A stretch of 64,000 nt of DNA from contig NZ_JNLC01000012.1 in NCBI RefSeq assembly GCF_000702305.1, positions 1 through 64,000 of the forward strand, written 5' to 3'. This DNA is from Allobosea sp. 117 (GTDB lineage: Bacteria; Pseudomonadota; Alphaproteobacteria; Rhizobiales; Xanthobacteraceae). Position numbers and translations under genes: made by a program. The notes beneath the pieces were generated by a model. That model worked only from the letters and a program-made list of their open reading frames with translations, ran no database searches and was not told where the DNA came from. This document shows positions 8,132 to 17,772 of the stretch, one piece after another (the stretch's first letter is position 1; every line of letters begins with the position of its first letter).

Positions 8132-9127
8132 TCACATGAACAGCTTCTCGGTCTTCTCCAGCCCGCTGTAGAGCGAGGCCACCTGCTCACCATAGCCATT
8201 ATAGATCAGCGTCGGGCGGCGCTCGCCGGTGCCGATGTCGCGCTCGCTCGCCTGACTCCAGCGCCGGTGCGGCACCTGCGGGTTCACATTCGCCCAGAAG
8301 CCGTATTCCTGTCCCTGCACCTTTTCCCACAGCCCGACCGGGCGCTCGGCGACGAAGGAGAAGCGTACGATCGACTTCACCGATTTGAATCCGTACTTCC
8401 ACGGCACCGCGAGCCGCAGCGGCGCGCCGTACTGGTTGGGCGCCGGCTTGCCGTAGATGCCGGTGACGAGGAAGGCGAGATCGTTCGTCGCCTCCGCCAT
8501 GGTCAGCCCCTCGACATAGGGCCAGGGATAGATGAAGCGGTTCTGCGCCGGCGCCACCTTCGGGTTCACGAAGGTCTCCATCTGCACGTATTTGGCGCCC
8601 GACAGCGGCTTGGCGAAGGCGACGAAGTCCTTCATCGGGAAGCCGGTCCACGGCACCGTCATCGACCAGGCCTCGACGCAGCGGTGCCGATAGAGCCGCT
8701 CCTCCAGCTTCATGGCGCGGATGATGTCGTCGATGCCGACCTCGCGCGGCTGCTCGACCAGCCCGTCGATCTTCACCGTCCACGGCCGGCGCGGCATGCG
8801 CGCGGCGATGCGGGCGATCGAGTAGTTCATCTGGTCGGAGCCGAACTCGTAGAAATTGTTGTAATTGGCGGAAACATCCTCCGGCGTCAGCGGCGTCGAC
8901 ACCGTGAAGGCCGGATTGCGCGCGGCCGGATAAAGGTCGCGGGTCGGGTCGCCCGCCGGGTCGCCGGCGGCCTGCGCTTGCGCGAGGCCGGGGGCTCCGG
9001 CGAGGGCCACGAGCCCGGCTGCCCCGCCGAGCAAGGCGCGGCGTGACAGGAAGACGTGCTCGGGCGTGGCGGCGCTCTCCGGCAGTTCCCAGGAACGGCG
9101 GCGGCGGATCAGCATCGAAGCCTCCAT
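8132..9127 (-). CDS. msrP: Protein-methionine-sulfoxide reductase catalytic subunit MsrP
   Basis: A 331-residue periplasmic molybdoenzyme of the MsrP (YedY) family, which repairs oxidised methionine in envelope proteins. It begins with a twin-arginine signal (LSRRALLGGAAGLVALAG, about 28-45) for Tat export of the folded cofactor-bound protein. The sulfite-oxidase-fold domain shows HRCVEAWSMTVPWTGFP, where the cysteine is the molybdenum ligand, then the family segments YGAPLRLAVPWKYGFKSVKS and NPQVPHRRWSQASER near the C-terminus. A start four codons later is possible. The heme partner MsrQ is not adjacent: the neighbours are an antiporter and an EF-G-like gene. Confidence 0.93.
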   Translation of the reverse strand: MEASMLIRRRRSWELPESAATPEHVFLSRRALLGGAAGLVALAGAPGLAQAQAAGDPAGDPTRDLYPAARNPAFTVSTPLTPEDVSANYNNFYEFGSDQMNYSIARIAARMPRRPWTVKIDGLVEQPREVGIDDIIRAMKLEERLYRHRCVEAWSMTVPWTGFPMKDFVAFAKPLSGAKYVQMETFVNPKVAPAQNRFIYPWPYVEGLTMAEATNDLAFLVTGIYGKPAPNQYGAPLRLAVPWKYGFKSVKSIVRFSFVAERPVGLWEKVQGQEYGFWANVNPQVPHRRWSQASERDIGTGERRPTLIYNGYGEQVASLYSGLEKTEKLFM

Positions 9128-9222
9128 GATCTCGATGCGGACAATACGTCGCCGCGCGGCGATTTGTTACCGCCGCCGCTTCAACTCGGCGTGCATGGCG
9201 TGGCGCCTACGGCGCAATCTCT

Positions 9223-9334
9223 CCTGGGTCCCGGCTCGGCGCTTCGGCTTCGCCTCCGCTGGGCCGGGACACGAACCCCTCATGCCTTGTCCCGGACAAG
9301 CTGCACGCAGTGCAGCGCCGATCCGGGACCCAGG
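9223..9334. repeat. Palindromic intergenic element, copy A
   Basis: The left arm CCTGGGTCCCGGCTCGGCGCT (9223-9243) pairs with AGCGCCGATCCGGGACCCAGG (9314-9334) with one mismatch, so the whole unit folds into a long hairpin. Its first 64 bases (9223-9286) are repeated almost exactly at 9389-9452. It lies between msrP and the EF-G-like gene. Confidence 0.75.
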
Positions 9335-9388
9335 AAAAACGCGCGCAACGCCTATGCCTCGGATCGAAGCGCCTGCGGCAACGTCTCC

Positions 9389-9452
9389 CCTGGGTCCCGG
9401 CTCGGCGCTCCGGCTTCGCCTCCGCTGGGCCGGGACACGAACCCCTCATGCC
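9389..9452. repeat. Partial direct copy B of the 9223 element
   Basis: Matches 9223-9286 over 64 bases with a single visible difference (GCTTCGG versus GCTCCGG). The right arm of the palindrome is missing. The stop codon of the EF-G-like gene (9446-9448) lies inside this copy, so the repeat supplies the end of the reading frame. Confidence 0.75.
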
Positions 9453-11512
9453 GCTCGCGTCGCGGCCACCACCGTCTCCGCCTGCCGGCCGGCGAGCTCG
9501 GCCATGTGGTCGAAGCGGCGGGTGAAGCAGCCGACGCCGGCGCTCGCCGAGCGCAGCTCGACGATGAGGTCGCCGATCTCCGCCTGCGGCACCAGCGCCC
9601 GCACCGTGTCCCAACCCGACCAGCCCTCGCGCGGCTCGAAGCCGAGGATCTGCGCCCGCCGCGCCGAGAGGATCGCGTTGACGCGCGCGGTCGCCTCGCC
9701 CGGCACCATCACGGTGACGTCGTCGATCGGCTCCAGCAGCACCGGCGTGCAGTTCGGCAGCGCCTCGGCGATGGCGAGCCGCGCCGCCGCGCGGAACGCC
9801 TGATCGGAGGAATCCACCGTGTGGTAGGAGCCGTCCGCCAGCGTCACCGTGAGGTCCACCACCGGGAAGCCGAGCGGCCCCTGTCTCAGGGCCTCCTTCA
9901 CCCCCTCCTCCACCGAGGAGATGTACTGGCGCGGCACCGCCCCGCCGGTGATGGCATCGACGAAGCGGAAGCCCTCGCCGCGCTCCTGCGGCTTGACGTC
10001 GAGCAGAACGTCGCCGAACTGCCCATGGCCGCCGGACTGCTTCTTGTGGCGCCCGCGCTGCACGGTCGGCCGGCGGATCGTCTCGCGATAGCCGACGCGC
10101 GGTGGGCGGGTCACGGCCGGCACTCCGAAGCGCTCGGCGAGCCGTTCCAGCGCGACGCGCAGATGCATCTCCCCCTGCCCGCTCAACAGCACCTCGCCCT
10201 TCTCGGCGTCGTGGCGCACGATCAGCGAGGGGTCCTCCTCGGCGAGCTTGGTCAGTGCGAGGCCGAGCTTCACGTCGTCCTTGCGCTCGCGGGCGGAGAT
10301 GGCGAGCGCCATCACCGGCTCGGGCAGCGGCGGCCCGGCCGCGCCCGCCGGGCGGGTCGAGACCAGATCGCCGCTCGCCGCATGTTCGAGCCGCGCGAGG
10401 CCGACCACGTCGCCCGTCCGCGCCGGGCCGCGCTTCTCCACCGACGCGCCCTGCACCGCCATCACGCCACCGACCCGGTCGGCGACGCCCTGCCCGCCGA
10501 TCAGCGGCGCGCCCTCGGCGATCTCGCCGGCCAGCACGCGGGCGAGCGAGAGCTTGCCGCCATGGCCGGTGTGCAGCGTCTTCATCACATAGGCGACCGG
10601 CGCCGCGGAGCCGACGCCGAGCCGCGCGCGGGTCTCCGCCACGCCGGGCGCCTCGTGCCGCAGCGCCTTCAAAAGCCGCGTCACGCCGTTGCCGCGCAGC
10701 GCCGAGCCGATCAGCACCGGGCACACCTCGCCCTGCCTGAGCTCGCGGGCGAGGTCGTCGAAGACGAGGTCGCGCGGCGGCTCGATGTCCTCGAGGAGCT
10801 GCTCCATCAGCGCGTCGTCATGGTCGGCCAGCTTCTCCAGCATGGAGAAGCGGGCATCGCGCTCGCGCGGCAGTTCCTCGCCGTCGAGCGGCACGATCTC
10901 GGAGGGCGCGTGCTCGCGATAGACGAAGGCGCGTTCCAGCGCGAGATCGACGAAGCCGACCACGATTCCGTCGCGCCAGATCGGGATCTGCCGCATCAGC
11001 AGCGGCACGGAGGAAGCCGGCTGCAGGATCGCCAGCGCTTCCTGGAGATGCTTGTCGGCCTTATCGATCTTGTTGAGGAACAGGAAATGCGGGATGCGCG
11101 CCTCCTCGAGCTCGCGCAGGATGAGCTGGAGCTGCGGCACCTTGCGCTCGTCGGCCTCGCACACCACCACCGCGGCATCCACCGCCGGCAGCACGCCGCG
11201 CGTTTCCTGCAGAAACTCGACCGAGCCGGGGCAGTCGATGAAGGCGAACTCCTCGCCGAGATAGCGCACGGTCGCGACATTCGCCTCGACGCTCATGCGG
11301 TGCGCACGCGCCTGCGGCGAGGCGTCGGCGACGCTGGTGCCGGCATCGACCGAGCCGGCGCGCGCAATGGCGCCGGCATGGACCAGTATTTCCTCGAAAA
11401 GCGTGCTCTTGCCGCTCTGGAACGGGCCGACAAGCGCGATGGCGCGTGTGCCGTCGGCCCCGCTTCGGCTACGCACCGGACGGTCTCCGGCAGCGCGTGC
11501 TGGATCTTCCAT
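9446..11512 (-). CDS. EF-G-like translation-factor GTPase
   Basis: A 688-residue protein with the full EF-G layout: G domain (about 20-260), domain II, domain III, domain IV (GYRETIRRP...HKKQSGGHGQFGDVLL) and a C-terminal domain V. The G motifs are unusual. The P loop is GPFQSGKST rather than AHVDHGKT, the switch I RGIT threonine is absent (MSVEAN), and switch II reads DCPGSVEF instead of DTPGHVDF, so the catalytic histidine is serine. NKID is intact. It is therefore an EF-G paralogue, not the main fusA product, and may hydrolyse GTP slowly. The ATG at 11512 has GAGGAGG six bases upstream. Its last codons fall in an intergenic repeat. Confidence 0.85.
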   Translation of the reverse strand: MEDPARAAGDRPVRSRSGADGTRAIALVGPFQSGKSTLFEEILVHAGAIARAGSVDAGTSVADASPQARAHRMSVEANVATVRYLGEEFAFIDCPGSVEFLQETRGVLPAVDAAVVVCEADERKVPQLQLILRELEEARIPHFLFLNKIDKADKHLQEALAILQPASSVPLLMRQIPIWRDGIVVGFVDLALERAFVYREHAPSEIVPLDGEELPRERDARFSMLEKLADHDDALMEQLLEDIEPPRDLVFDDLARELRQGEVCPVLIGSALRGNGVTRLLKALRHEAPGVAETRARLGVGSAAPVAYVMKTLHTGHGGKLSLARVLAGEIAEGAPLIGGQGVADRVGGVMAVQGASVEKRGPARTGDVVGLARLEHAASGDLVSTRPAGAAGPPLPEPVMALAISARERKDDVKLGLALTKLAEEDPSLIVRHDAEKGEVLLSGQGEMHLRVALERLAERFGVPAVTRPPRVGYRETIRRPTVQRGRHKKQSGGHGQFGDVLLDVKPQERGEGFRFVDAITGGAVPRQYISSVEEGVKEALRQGPLGFPVVDLTVTLADGSYHTVDSSDQAFRAAARLAIAEALPNCTPVLLEPIDDVTVMVPGEATARVNAILSARRAQILGFEPREGWSGWDTVRALVPQAEIGDLIVELRSASAGVGCFTRRFDHMAELAGRQAETVVAATRAA

Positions 11513-11682
11513 GGGTCGCCTCCTCAAGCCGCACCATGTCCGTCGCCCTCGGGGGCGGCTGGTGCCGTCGGTTGCGGCCGGCGCGGGCAGTCGAAAGAGG
11601 CGTCGACCGGACCTCGATGGTCGACCCTTCGGCGCCCGCGCACAAGGAGGCTGTCTCGCGCTGCAGCGAAGCCGGAAACGGC

Positions 11683-11714
11683 GACGGCCCCCGCCGTTCC
11701 CGGCGGGGGCCGTC
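11683..11714 (-). terminator. Strong GC hairpin, probable terminator
   Basis: A perfect 14-bp stem, GACGGCCCCCGCCG paired with CGGCGGGGGCCGTC around a TTCC loop, lies 24 bases after the DUF992 gene stop. No T run follows in either direction beyond GCCGTTTCC on the minus strand, so intrinsic termination is likely but not certain. Confidence 0.65.
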
Positions 11715-11737
11715 TCGTCAGAGCGAAGGTGGAAGGA

Positions 11738-12229
11738 TCAGAGCGCGCGCAGGGTCAGGTCGCCGACGCCGACCGCGATGTTCACGCCGGTCTGGCCCTC
11801 GACGCTGAAGGGCTGCAGCGCGATCGTGTTGTTCGAGCCGCCGAGCAGGGCGTTGCCGGCGACGCCGAGGCCCACCGCGACGCTGCCGGACACGCCGACA
11901 TAGGTGCCGCTGAGGTCCTTCTGCGCGATCCGACGGGTCGGCGCCAGCACCGTCCAGACGAGGACGTTGCGCCCGGTCACGCCGAGGTCGAGGCCGAAGC
12001 GGCGGATCGAACCCTCATAGGGGTAGCGCACGCCGCGCACCGAATTGAAGACGCAATCGAGCGTACGCCGCGAGCCGACGATGAAGCTTATCGACTTGCT
12101 GCCGCGGCATTCGAGCGTGCCGACCTCGACGCGGCGCTGCTGCGCCGCCGCCGGCGTGGCAAGCGCTCCGGCGGCGCCGGCGACAAGCGCGGCACCGAGA
12201 GCGGCGCGGACGATCACTTTACGGAACAT
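11738..12229 (-). CDS. Secreted DUF992 protein
   Basis: A 163-residue protein with a clear signal peptide (hydrophobic run at about 8-28 ending ATPAAAQ) and a DUF992 domain: VGTLECRGSKSISFIVGSRRTLDCVF with two cysteines, a YEGSIRRFGLDLGVT segment, and a glycine-rich C-terminus (VGVSGSVAVGLGVAGNALLGG). DUF992 proteins are periplasmic, characteristic of Hyphomicrobiales, and of unknown function. The gene stands alone and is followed by a strong hairpin. Confidence 0.85.
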   Translation of the reverse strand: MFRKVIVRAALGAALVAGAAGALATPAAAQQRRVEVGTLECRGSKSISFIVGSRRTLDCVFNSVRGVRYPYEGSIRRFGLDLGVTGRNVLVWTVLAPTRRIAQKDLSGTYVGVSGSVAVGLGVAGNALLGGSNNTIALQPFSVEGQTGVNIAVGVGDLTLRAL

Positions 12230-12345
12230 GATTATTCTCCCTGGGAGCTATCTCCCGCGCCGGATCGAGCCACCAAACCGCGCGGCGTGCAATGGTAAAA
12301 TCACGCACCGCGCGGGGAGCTGGCAGGGCCTTGCGTGAGCCCCGA

Positions 12346-13581
<1,236 letters not shown>

Positions 13582-13635
13582 CTAGAGCATGGGCGAAAAA
13601 GTGGAAACCGGTTTTTCGCTTGATCCATGCTCTAG
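13582..13635. repeat. CTAGAGCATG palindromic repeat
   Basis: The outer arms CTAGAGCATG (13582-13591) and CATGCTCTAG (13626-13635) are perfect complements, with an inner GCGAAAAA/TTTTTCGC pair around GTGGAAACCG. This element type is widely scattered between genes in Hyphomicrobiales genomes. Confidence 0.75.
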
Positions 13636-13638
13636 AAT

Positions 13639-13695
13639 GCGTGAATCGATCACGCTTTCCGCATTCGGGCGCCGCCCGAACGCGGCGTGATCTAG
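13639..13695. repeat. Adjoining palindromes of the same mosaic
   Basis: Directly after the CTAGAGCATG unit come GCGTGAatcgaTCACGC (13639-13655), TTCGGGC-gcc-GCCCGAA (13664-13680) and a closing GCGTGATCTAG that echoes the start. Together with 13582-13635 this makes a mosaic of stacked palindromes in the aatA-gst gap. Confidence 0.6.
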
Positions 13696-13810
13696 TCGAG
13701 CCCTTGCGCGCGGGCAAGCGATTCCCCACCTGCGGCGGACCGCAAGGCTGCGGTAAGCTGACGCCTTGGGCTCTTTTACGCGGGGGGCCGCGCCGTTCGG
13801 GGATGATGAC

Positions 13811-14479
13811 GTGCTCAAGCTCTATGCGATGCAGAGTTCAGGCAACTGCTACAAGGTGCGCCTCCTGCTCGCCAAGCTGGGCCTGCCCTTCACGCTGGTC
13901 GACGTCGACCTGCTGCGCGGCGAGAACCGCACGCCCGAATTCCTGATGAAGAATCCGGAAGGCCGGGTGCCGCTCCTGGAGCTGCCCGGCGGGCGCTTCC
14001 TCGCCGAATCGGGCGCCATCCTCGCCTATCTGGCCGAGGGCTCGCCCCTCCTGCCGGACGAGCGCTTCGCCCGCGCCGAGGTGCTGCGCTGGATGTTCTT
14101 CGAGCAGCACTCGCACGAACCGGCGATCGCCGCCGCGCGCTTCTGGCTGAAGTTGGTGCGCGGCGGGCGCGAGCTGCGCACTCACGACGTCGACCGCTGG
14201 CAGGAGGAAGGCTACGCCGCACTCGGCGTGATGGAGCGTCATCTGGCGCGCCGGCCCTTCTTCGTCGACGGGCGGCTGACCATCGCCGACATCGCTCTCT
14301 ACGCGCACACCCATGTGGCAGAGGAAGGCGAGTTCGATCTCACCGGCTTCCCCGCGGTGCGCGGCTGGCTCGCCCGCGTCGCCGCGGCCCCCGGCCATGT
14401 CGGCATGGACTGGCGCCCCGATGCTTCGCTTGGCAGCGATACCGGCGCCGGCGACGCCACATTGGTTAACGCTTCCTAA
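13811..14479 (+). CDS. Glutathione S-transferase family protein
   Basis: A 222-residue GST. The N-terminal thioredoxin-like domain has LYAMQSSGNCYKVRLLLAKLG, the cis-proline NPEGRVPLLEL and the glutathione-contact ESGAILAYLAEG. The helical C-terminal domain includes FFVDGRLTIADIALYAHTHVA with the conserved TIAD N-capping motif. Substrate is unknown. The GTG at 13811, preceded by GGGGA, starts right at the first strand; a TTG at 13766 would add 15 residues of non-family sequence. The gene is apparently monocistronic. Confidence 0.88.
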   Translation: MLKLYAMQSSGNCYKVRLLLAKLGLPFTLVDVDLLRGENRTPEFLMKNPEGRVPLLELPGGRFLAESGAILAYLAEGSPLLPDERFARAEVLRWMFFEQHSHEPAIAAARFWLKLVRGGRELRTHDVDRWQEEGYAALGVMERHLARRPFFVDGRLTIADIALYAHTHVAEEGEFDLTGFPAVRGWLARVAAAPGHVGMDWRPDASLGSDTGAGDATLVNAS

Positions 14480-14613
14480 TAATTTATCGCGAAATTGCCG
14501 CGATTCCGCATGGCGGTGCCCCAATGCGGACCAAGCCGGGCCGCCTTCACCCGCGAAGGTACTCCCATCGGATCGATGCGATTCGCACCGCCCGCCGGCA
14601 AGAGGATTTCGTC

Positions 14614-14931
14614 ATGGCCAACGTCGTCATCGCCCCCATCGAATCGCCCCGCGCGCGGCGCCGGCGCGCCCGCCGCGTCGCGATGCAGGCAGGCGTGGCG
14701 CTGACGCTGACCTTCGCCATCCTCGCCCTCATCTTCTCGCTCGGCATCGACCGCGCCGCGGCGGCGCAGATCGACGCCATCGGCCTCGTGGGCGAGGGCA
14801 GCCGCTTCACCGTCGGCGCCCTGCTGCTGACCATGTTCGCGGGCCTGTGCGCGCTCACCAGCCTGATGCTGCGCGACATGCTCGGCGAGCAGGACGACGT
14901 CTCGGACCGTCCCCGCAACCGCCAGGGCTGA
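14614..14931 (+). CDS. Small two-TM hypothetical membrane protein
   Basis: A 105-residue protein with a basic arginine-rich N-terminus (PRARRRRARR, about 12-21), one hydrophobic segment (ALTLTFAILALIFSLGI) and a second (LLLTMFAGLCALTSLML), then an acidic tail. Both ends are predicted in the cytoplasm. The ATG at 14614 has AAGAGGA upstream. I do not recognise the family. Confidence 0.65.
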   Translation: MANVVIAPIESPRARRRRARRVAMQAGVALTLTFAILALIFSLGIDRAAAAQIDAIGLVGEGSRFTVGALLLTMFAGLCALTSLMLRDMLGEQDDVSDRPRNRQG

Positions 14932-15025
14932 CCGCCCGTCCCCGCCCCGCCGGCACGCCGCCGGCGGGCATTCACGACGTTTTCAAGCCACGGTTGCTTG
15001 AGCCGGGTGCCGGCGCACGCTTCTT

Positions 15026-16225
15026 ATGTGCGCCAGCGCCGGACAACTTGCGCATGCAACCGCGGACATCATCTTGAAGCTCGCTTTTCCGAACGTCGTC
15101 CTGCTCGGCGCCGCCCTCCTCCTCGCTGATGGCGCGCAGGCGCAGGATCGCACGGTCGATTCCTCGGCCGGCAAGCTGGCGGTCGAGCGGATCGCCACCG
15201 GTCTCGAGAATCCCTGGGGGCTCGCCTTCCTGCCCGACGGCCGCATGCTGGTCACCGAGCGCCCCGGCCGGCTGCGCATCGTCAGCCCGAACGGCACCGT
15301 CTCCGCTCCCGTCGCCGGCGTGCCGCCGGTCTACGCCATGGGACAGGGCGGCCTGCTCGACGTCGCGCTGGCGCCGGACTTCTCCGACAGCCGCATGGTC
15401 TATCTGAGCTATGCCGAGCCCCGCGAGGGGATTTCCGGCACCAGCGTCGCCCGCGGCCGCCTCGTCGAGGAGGCCGGCAATGCGCGGCTCGACGGGGTGG
15501 AGGTGATCTTCCGCCAGCAGCCCTCGGCCGGCGGGTCGAGCCATTACGGCTCCCGCCTCGTCTTCGGCCGCGACGGCCGGCTCTTCGTCACTCTCGGCGA
15601 CCGCTATTCGCTGCGCGACAAGGCGCAGGACCTCTCCACCCATCTCGGCAAGATCGTGCGCATCGAGCGCGACGGCGGCGTGCCCTCCGACAATCCCTTC
15701 GCGCGCACCGCCAATGCCCGGCCGGAAATCTGGAGCTACGGCCACCGCAACGTGCAGGGCGCCGCGCTCGATCCGGCAACCGGCCGGCTCTGGACCATCG
15801 AGCACGGCGCGCGCGGCGGCGACGAGCTGAACCATCCCGAGGCCGGCAGGAACTATGGCTGGCCGGTGATCACCTATGGCCGCGACTATAGCGGGCTGCC
15901 CATCGGCGAGGGCACGCAGAAGCCCGGCATGGAGCAGCCGGTGAAATACTGGGACCCGTCATTCGCACCGTCCGGCCTCGCCTTCTACACCGGCAAGCTG
16001 ATCCCGCAGTGGCAGGGTGACCTGTTCGCCGGCGGCCTCGCCGGCACCCGGCTGGTGCGGCTGCGGCTCGACGCGGCAAAGGAGAAGGTCGTCGAGGAGG
16101 AGGTGCTGCTGGAGGACCTCGGCGCGCGCATCCGCGACGTGCAGCAGGGGCCGGACGGCGCGCTCTGGCTGCTCACCGACGACCCCGGCGAGGGCGACGT
16201 GCTGCGTCTTTCCCCGGCGGGGTGA
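15026..16225 (+). CDS. PQQ-type soluble aldose sugar dehydrogenase (GSDH/YliI family)
   Basis: An exported six-bladed beta-propeller quinoprotein of about 399 residues in the GSDH family, which oxidises aldoses in the periplasm with PQQ. A hydrophobic signal (LAFPNVVLLGAALLLADGAQA) precedes the conserved ENPWGLAFLPDGRMLVTERPGRLRIV, GGLLDVALAPDF, SHYGSRLVFGRDGRLFVTLGDR, YGHRNVQGAALDPATGRLWTIEHGARGGDELN and NYGWPV segments. The start is uncertain: a TTG at 15074 would give a more typical signal peptide than the ATG at 15026. No pqq biosynthesis genes are in the window. Confidence 0.87.
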   Translation: MCASAGQLAHATADIILKLAFPNVVLLGAALLLADGAQAQDRTVDSSAGKLAVERIATGLENPWGLAFLPDGRMLVTERPGRLRIVSPNGTVSAPVAGVPPVYAMGQGGLLDVALAPDFSDSRMVYLSYAEPREGISGTSVARGRLVEEAGNARLDGVEVIFRQQPSAGGSSHYGSRLVFGRDGRLFVTLGDRYSLRDKAQDLSTHLGKIVRIERDGGVPSDNPFARTANARPEIWSYGHRNVQGAALDPATGRLWTIEHGARGGDELNHPEAGRNYGWPVITYGRDYSGLPIGEGTQKPGMEQPVKYWDPSFAPSGLAFYTGKLIPQWQGDLFAGGLAGTRLVRLRLDAAKEKVVEEEVLLEDLGARIRDVQQGPDGALWLLTDDPGEGDVLRLSPAG

Positions 16226-16237
16226 GGCCGAGCCGGC

Positions 16238-16594
16238 TCACGCCCATTTGTGGAAGATGAAATAGGCGCCGAGCGCGATGAAGGCGAAGCCCACGAGGTG
16301 GTTCCAGCCGATCGGCTCCTTCAGCCACAGCACCGAGAAGCCGGCGAAGACGAGGAGGGTGATCACCTCCTGCATCGTCTTGAGCTGGGCGGTCGAATAG
16401 ATCTCCGAGCCGAACCGGTTGGCCGGCACGGCGAGGCAATATTCGAAGAAGGCGATACCCCAGCTCGCCGCGATGGCGATGAGCAGCGGCGACGATTTGT
16501 GCTTTAGGTGGCCGTACCAGGCGAACGTCATGAAGACGTTCGAGAGGAACAGCAGCACGATCGGCAACAGGGCCGGCGGAATCAGCGTCGTCAT
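16238..16594 (-). CDS. DMT family protein (DUF486)
   Basis: A 118-residue inner-membrane protein with four hydrophobic helices. The DUF486 pattern is clear: LLFLSNVFMTFAWYGHLKHKSSPL, SWGIAFFEYCLAVPANRFG, LKTMQEVITLLVFAGFSVLWLKEPIGWNH and a C-terminal FIFHKWA. Likely a small drug/metabolite transporter-like protein of unknown substrate. It ends against the convergent sugar dehydrogenase gene and lies just downstream of the SemiSWEET gene on the same strand, so the two may be cotranscribed. Confidence 0.85.
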   Translation of the reverse strand: MTTLIPPALLPIVLLFLSNVFMTFAWYGHLKHKSSPLLIAIAASWGIAFFEYCLAVPANRFGSEIYSTAQLKTMQEVITLLVFAGFSVLWLKEPIGWNHLVGFAFIALGAYFIFHKWA

Positions 16595-16616
16595 ACGGCT
16601 TGTTTCCCAAACACGT

Positions 16617-16883
16617 TCAGCCAAATCGCAGCTTGAGCGAGACGATGCCGAGCACCAGCACGAGGGTGACGGCATTTGCCGCGACCACCGGCACGCTGCC
16701 GATCAGCAGGCCGTAGGCCAGCCACAGCGCGATGCCGAGCGCGAAGGCGCCATAGGTGGTCAGCGACAGGTCCCGCGTCTCGCGCGTGCGCAGAACCTTC
16801 ACGGCCTGCGGCAGCCAGCACAGGGTCGTCAGAACGGCTGCGGTGCCGCCGATGAGTTCGACCGCGAGAGGCGAGAGTGGCAT
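16617..16883 (-). CDS. SemiSWEET-type PQ-loop transporter
   Basis: An 88-residue three-helix protein matching bacterial SemiSWEETs, which dimerise to carry sugars across the inner membrane. The PQ-loop LPQAVKVLRTRETRDLSL follows the first helix, and GAFALGIALWLAYGLLIGSVPVVAANAVTL forms helices 2-3 with the conserved asparagine. The ATG at 16883 begins the family domain. It is 22 bases upstream of the DUF486 gene on the same strand. Confidence 0.85.
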   Translation of the reverse strand: MPLSPLAVELIGGTAAVLTTLCWLPQAVKVLRTRETRDLSLTTYGAFALGIALWLAYGLLIGSVPVVAANAVTLVLVLGIVSLKLRFG

Positions 16884-16962
16884 GGAGGGACGTCCGCGCG
16901 AGAGCGCGCAGGAGGTGTCATGCGTGCCGTCGGCTGTCAACGCGACCAGCGCGGCGCGTTCC

Positions 16963-17646
16963 TCACAGTTCGGCCCAGTGCCGCAACAGATTGTGATAGA
17001 CGTTGGCCAGCGACAGCACGGCCGGGTCGTCGTCCGGCAGCCTGCCGCGCGTGGCGATGATCGCCATGTCGAGGTCGTAGAGCATGGCGCGCTTCTCCTG
17101 CTCGCGGATCATCGACTGCGACCAGAAGAACGAGGCCCAGCGCGAGCCGCGGGTGATCTCGGTCACGCTGTGCAGGCTGCTCGCCGGATAGACCACGGCA
17201 TGGCCGGCCGGCAGCTTCACCTCGTGCAGGCCGTAGGTGTCCTCGATGACGAGCTCGCCGCCGTCATAATCCTCGGGATCGGTGAGGAAGACGGTGGTCG
17301 AGACGTCCGCGCGCATCCGCATGCCGGCGCCCGGGACGGCGCGGATCGAGCCGTCGACATGGGCGCCGAACTTCATGCCGACATCGTAGCGGTTGAACAT
17401 CGGCGGCAGCACGCGCAGCGGCATCACCGCCGAGTTGAAGGTCGGGTTGCGCCCGAGCGCCGAAAGGACCAGGTCGCCGAGCTCGCGCGCCTCGGCCGAA
17501 TCCACCGGGATCTGCAGGTTGAGCTTGGATTTCGCCGCCTGCTGGCCGGCGGTCACCCGCCCGTCGACCCATTGGGAAGCTTCCAGCACGCGCCGGCAAT
17601 GGGCCACGTCCTGCGGGGTGAGGAGGTCGGGAATCTCAATCAGCAT
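16963..17646 (-). CDS. piuC: PKHD-type Fe(II)/2-oxoglutarate hydroxylase (PiuC/YbiX)
   Basis: A 227-residue non-heme iron oxygenase of the PiuC family. The double-stranded beta-helix carries the iron ligands in GAHVDGS (His, Asp) and [14 protein letters not shown] (His), with arginine for 2-oxoglutarate. PiuC genes are linked to TonB siderophore receptors, as here, 127 bases downstream of a Fiu-like receptor on the same strand. The substrate is unproven. A hairpin with a T-rich tail in the gap may reduce read-through from the receptor gene. Confidence 0.9.
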   Translation of the reverse strand: MLIEIPDLLTPQDVAHCRRVLEASQWVDGRVTAGQQAAKSKLNLQIPVDSAEARELGDLVLSALGRNPTFNSAVMPLRVLPPMFNRYDVGMKFGAHVDGSIRAVPGAGMRMRADVSTTVFLTDPEDYDGGELVIEDTYGLHEVKLPAGHAVVYPASSLHSVTEITRGSRWASFFWSQSMIREQEKRAMLYDLDMAIIATRGRLPDDDPAVLSLANVYHNLLRHWAEL

Positions 17647-17669
17647 GGCACGTCCAAAACGCGAAAAGA

Positions 17670-17697
17670 GGGGAAAGCCGGCGCACCGGCCTTCCCC
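17670..17697 (-). terminator. Hairpin between receptor and piuC genes
   Basis: GGGGAAaGCCGG and CCGGCcTTCCCC form an 11-bp stem with one mismatch around CGCA. On the minus strand it is followed by TCTTTTCGCGTTTT, a weak U-rich tail. It may be a partial terminator that makes piuC expression lower than that of the receptor. Confidence 0.5.
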
Positions 17698-17772
17698 GAG
17701 GAACGGTCGTGAGAAGGTGGGCCCGGACGCGCCCCGTGGAACGCGCCCGGAAAGGCTGCCGCGCTCAGGCGG

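Noticed and set aside
9056-12298. A plus-strand open frame of about 1080 codons
   Set aside because: It runs antisense through msrP, the EF-G-like and DUF992 genes, is full of Arg/His/Asp low-complexity sequence, and has no family motifs. It is a by-product of GC-rich codons in the true genes.
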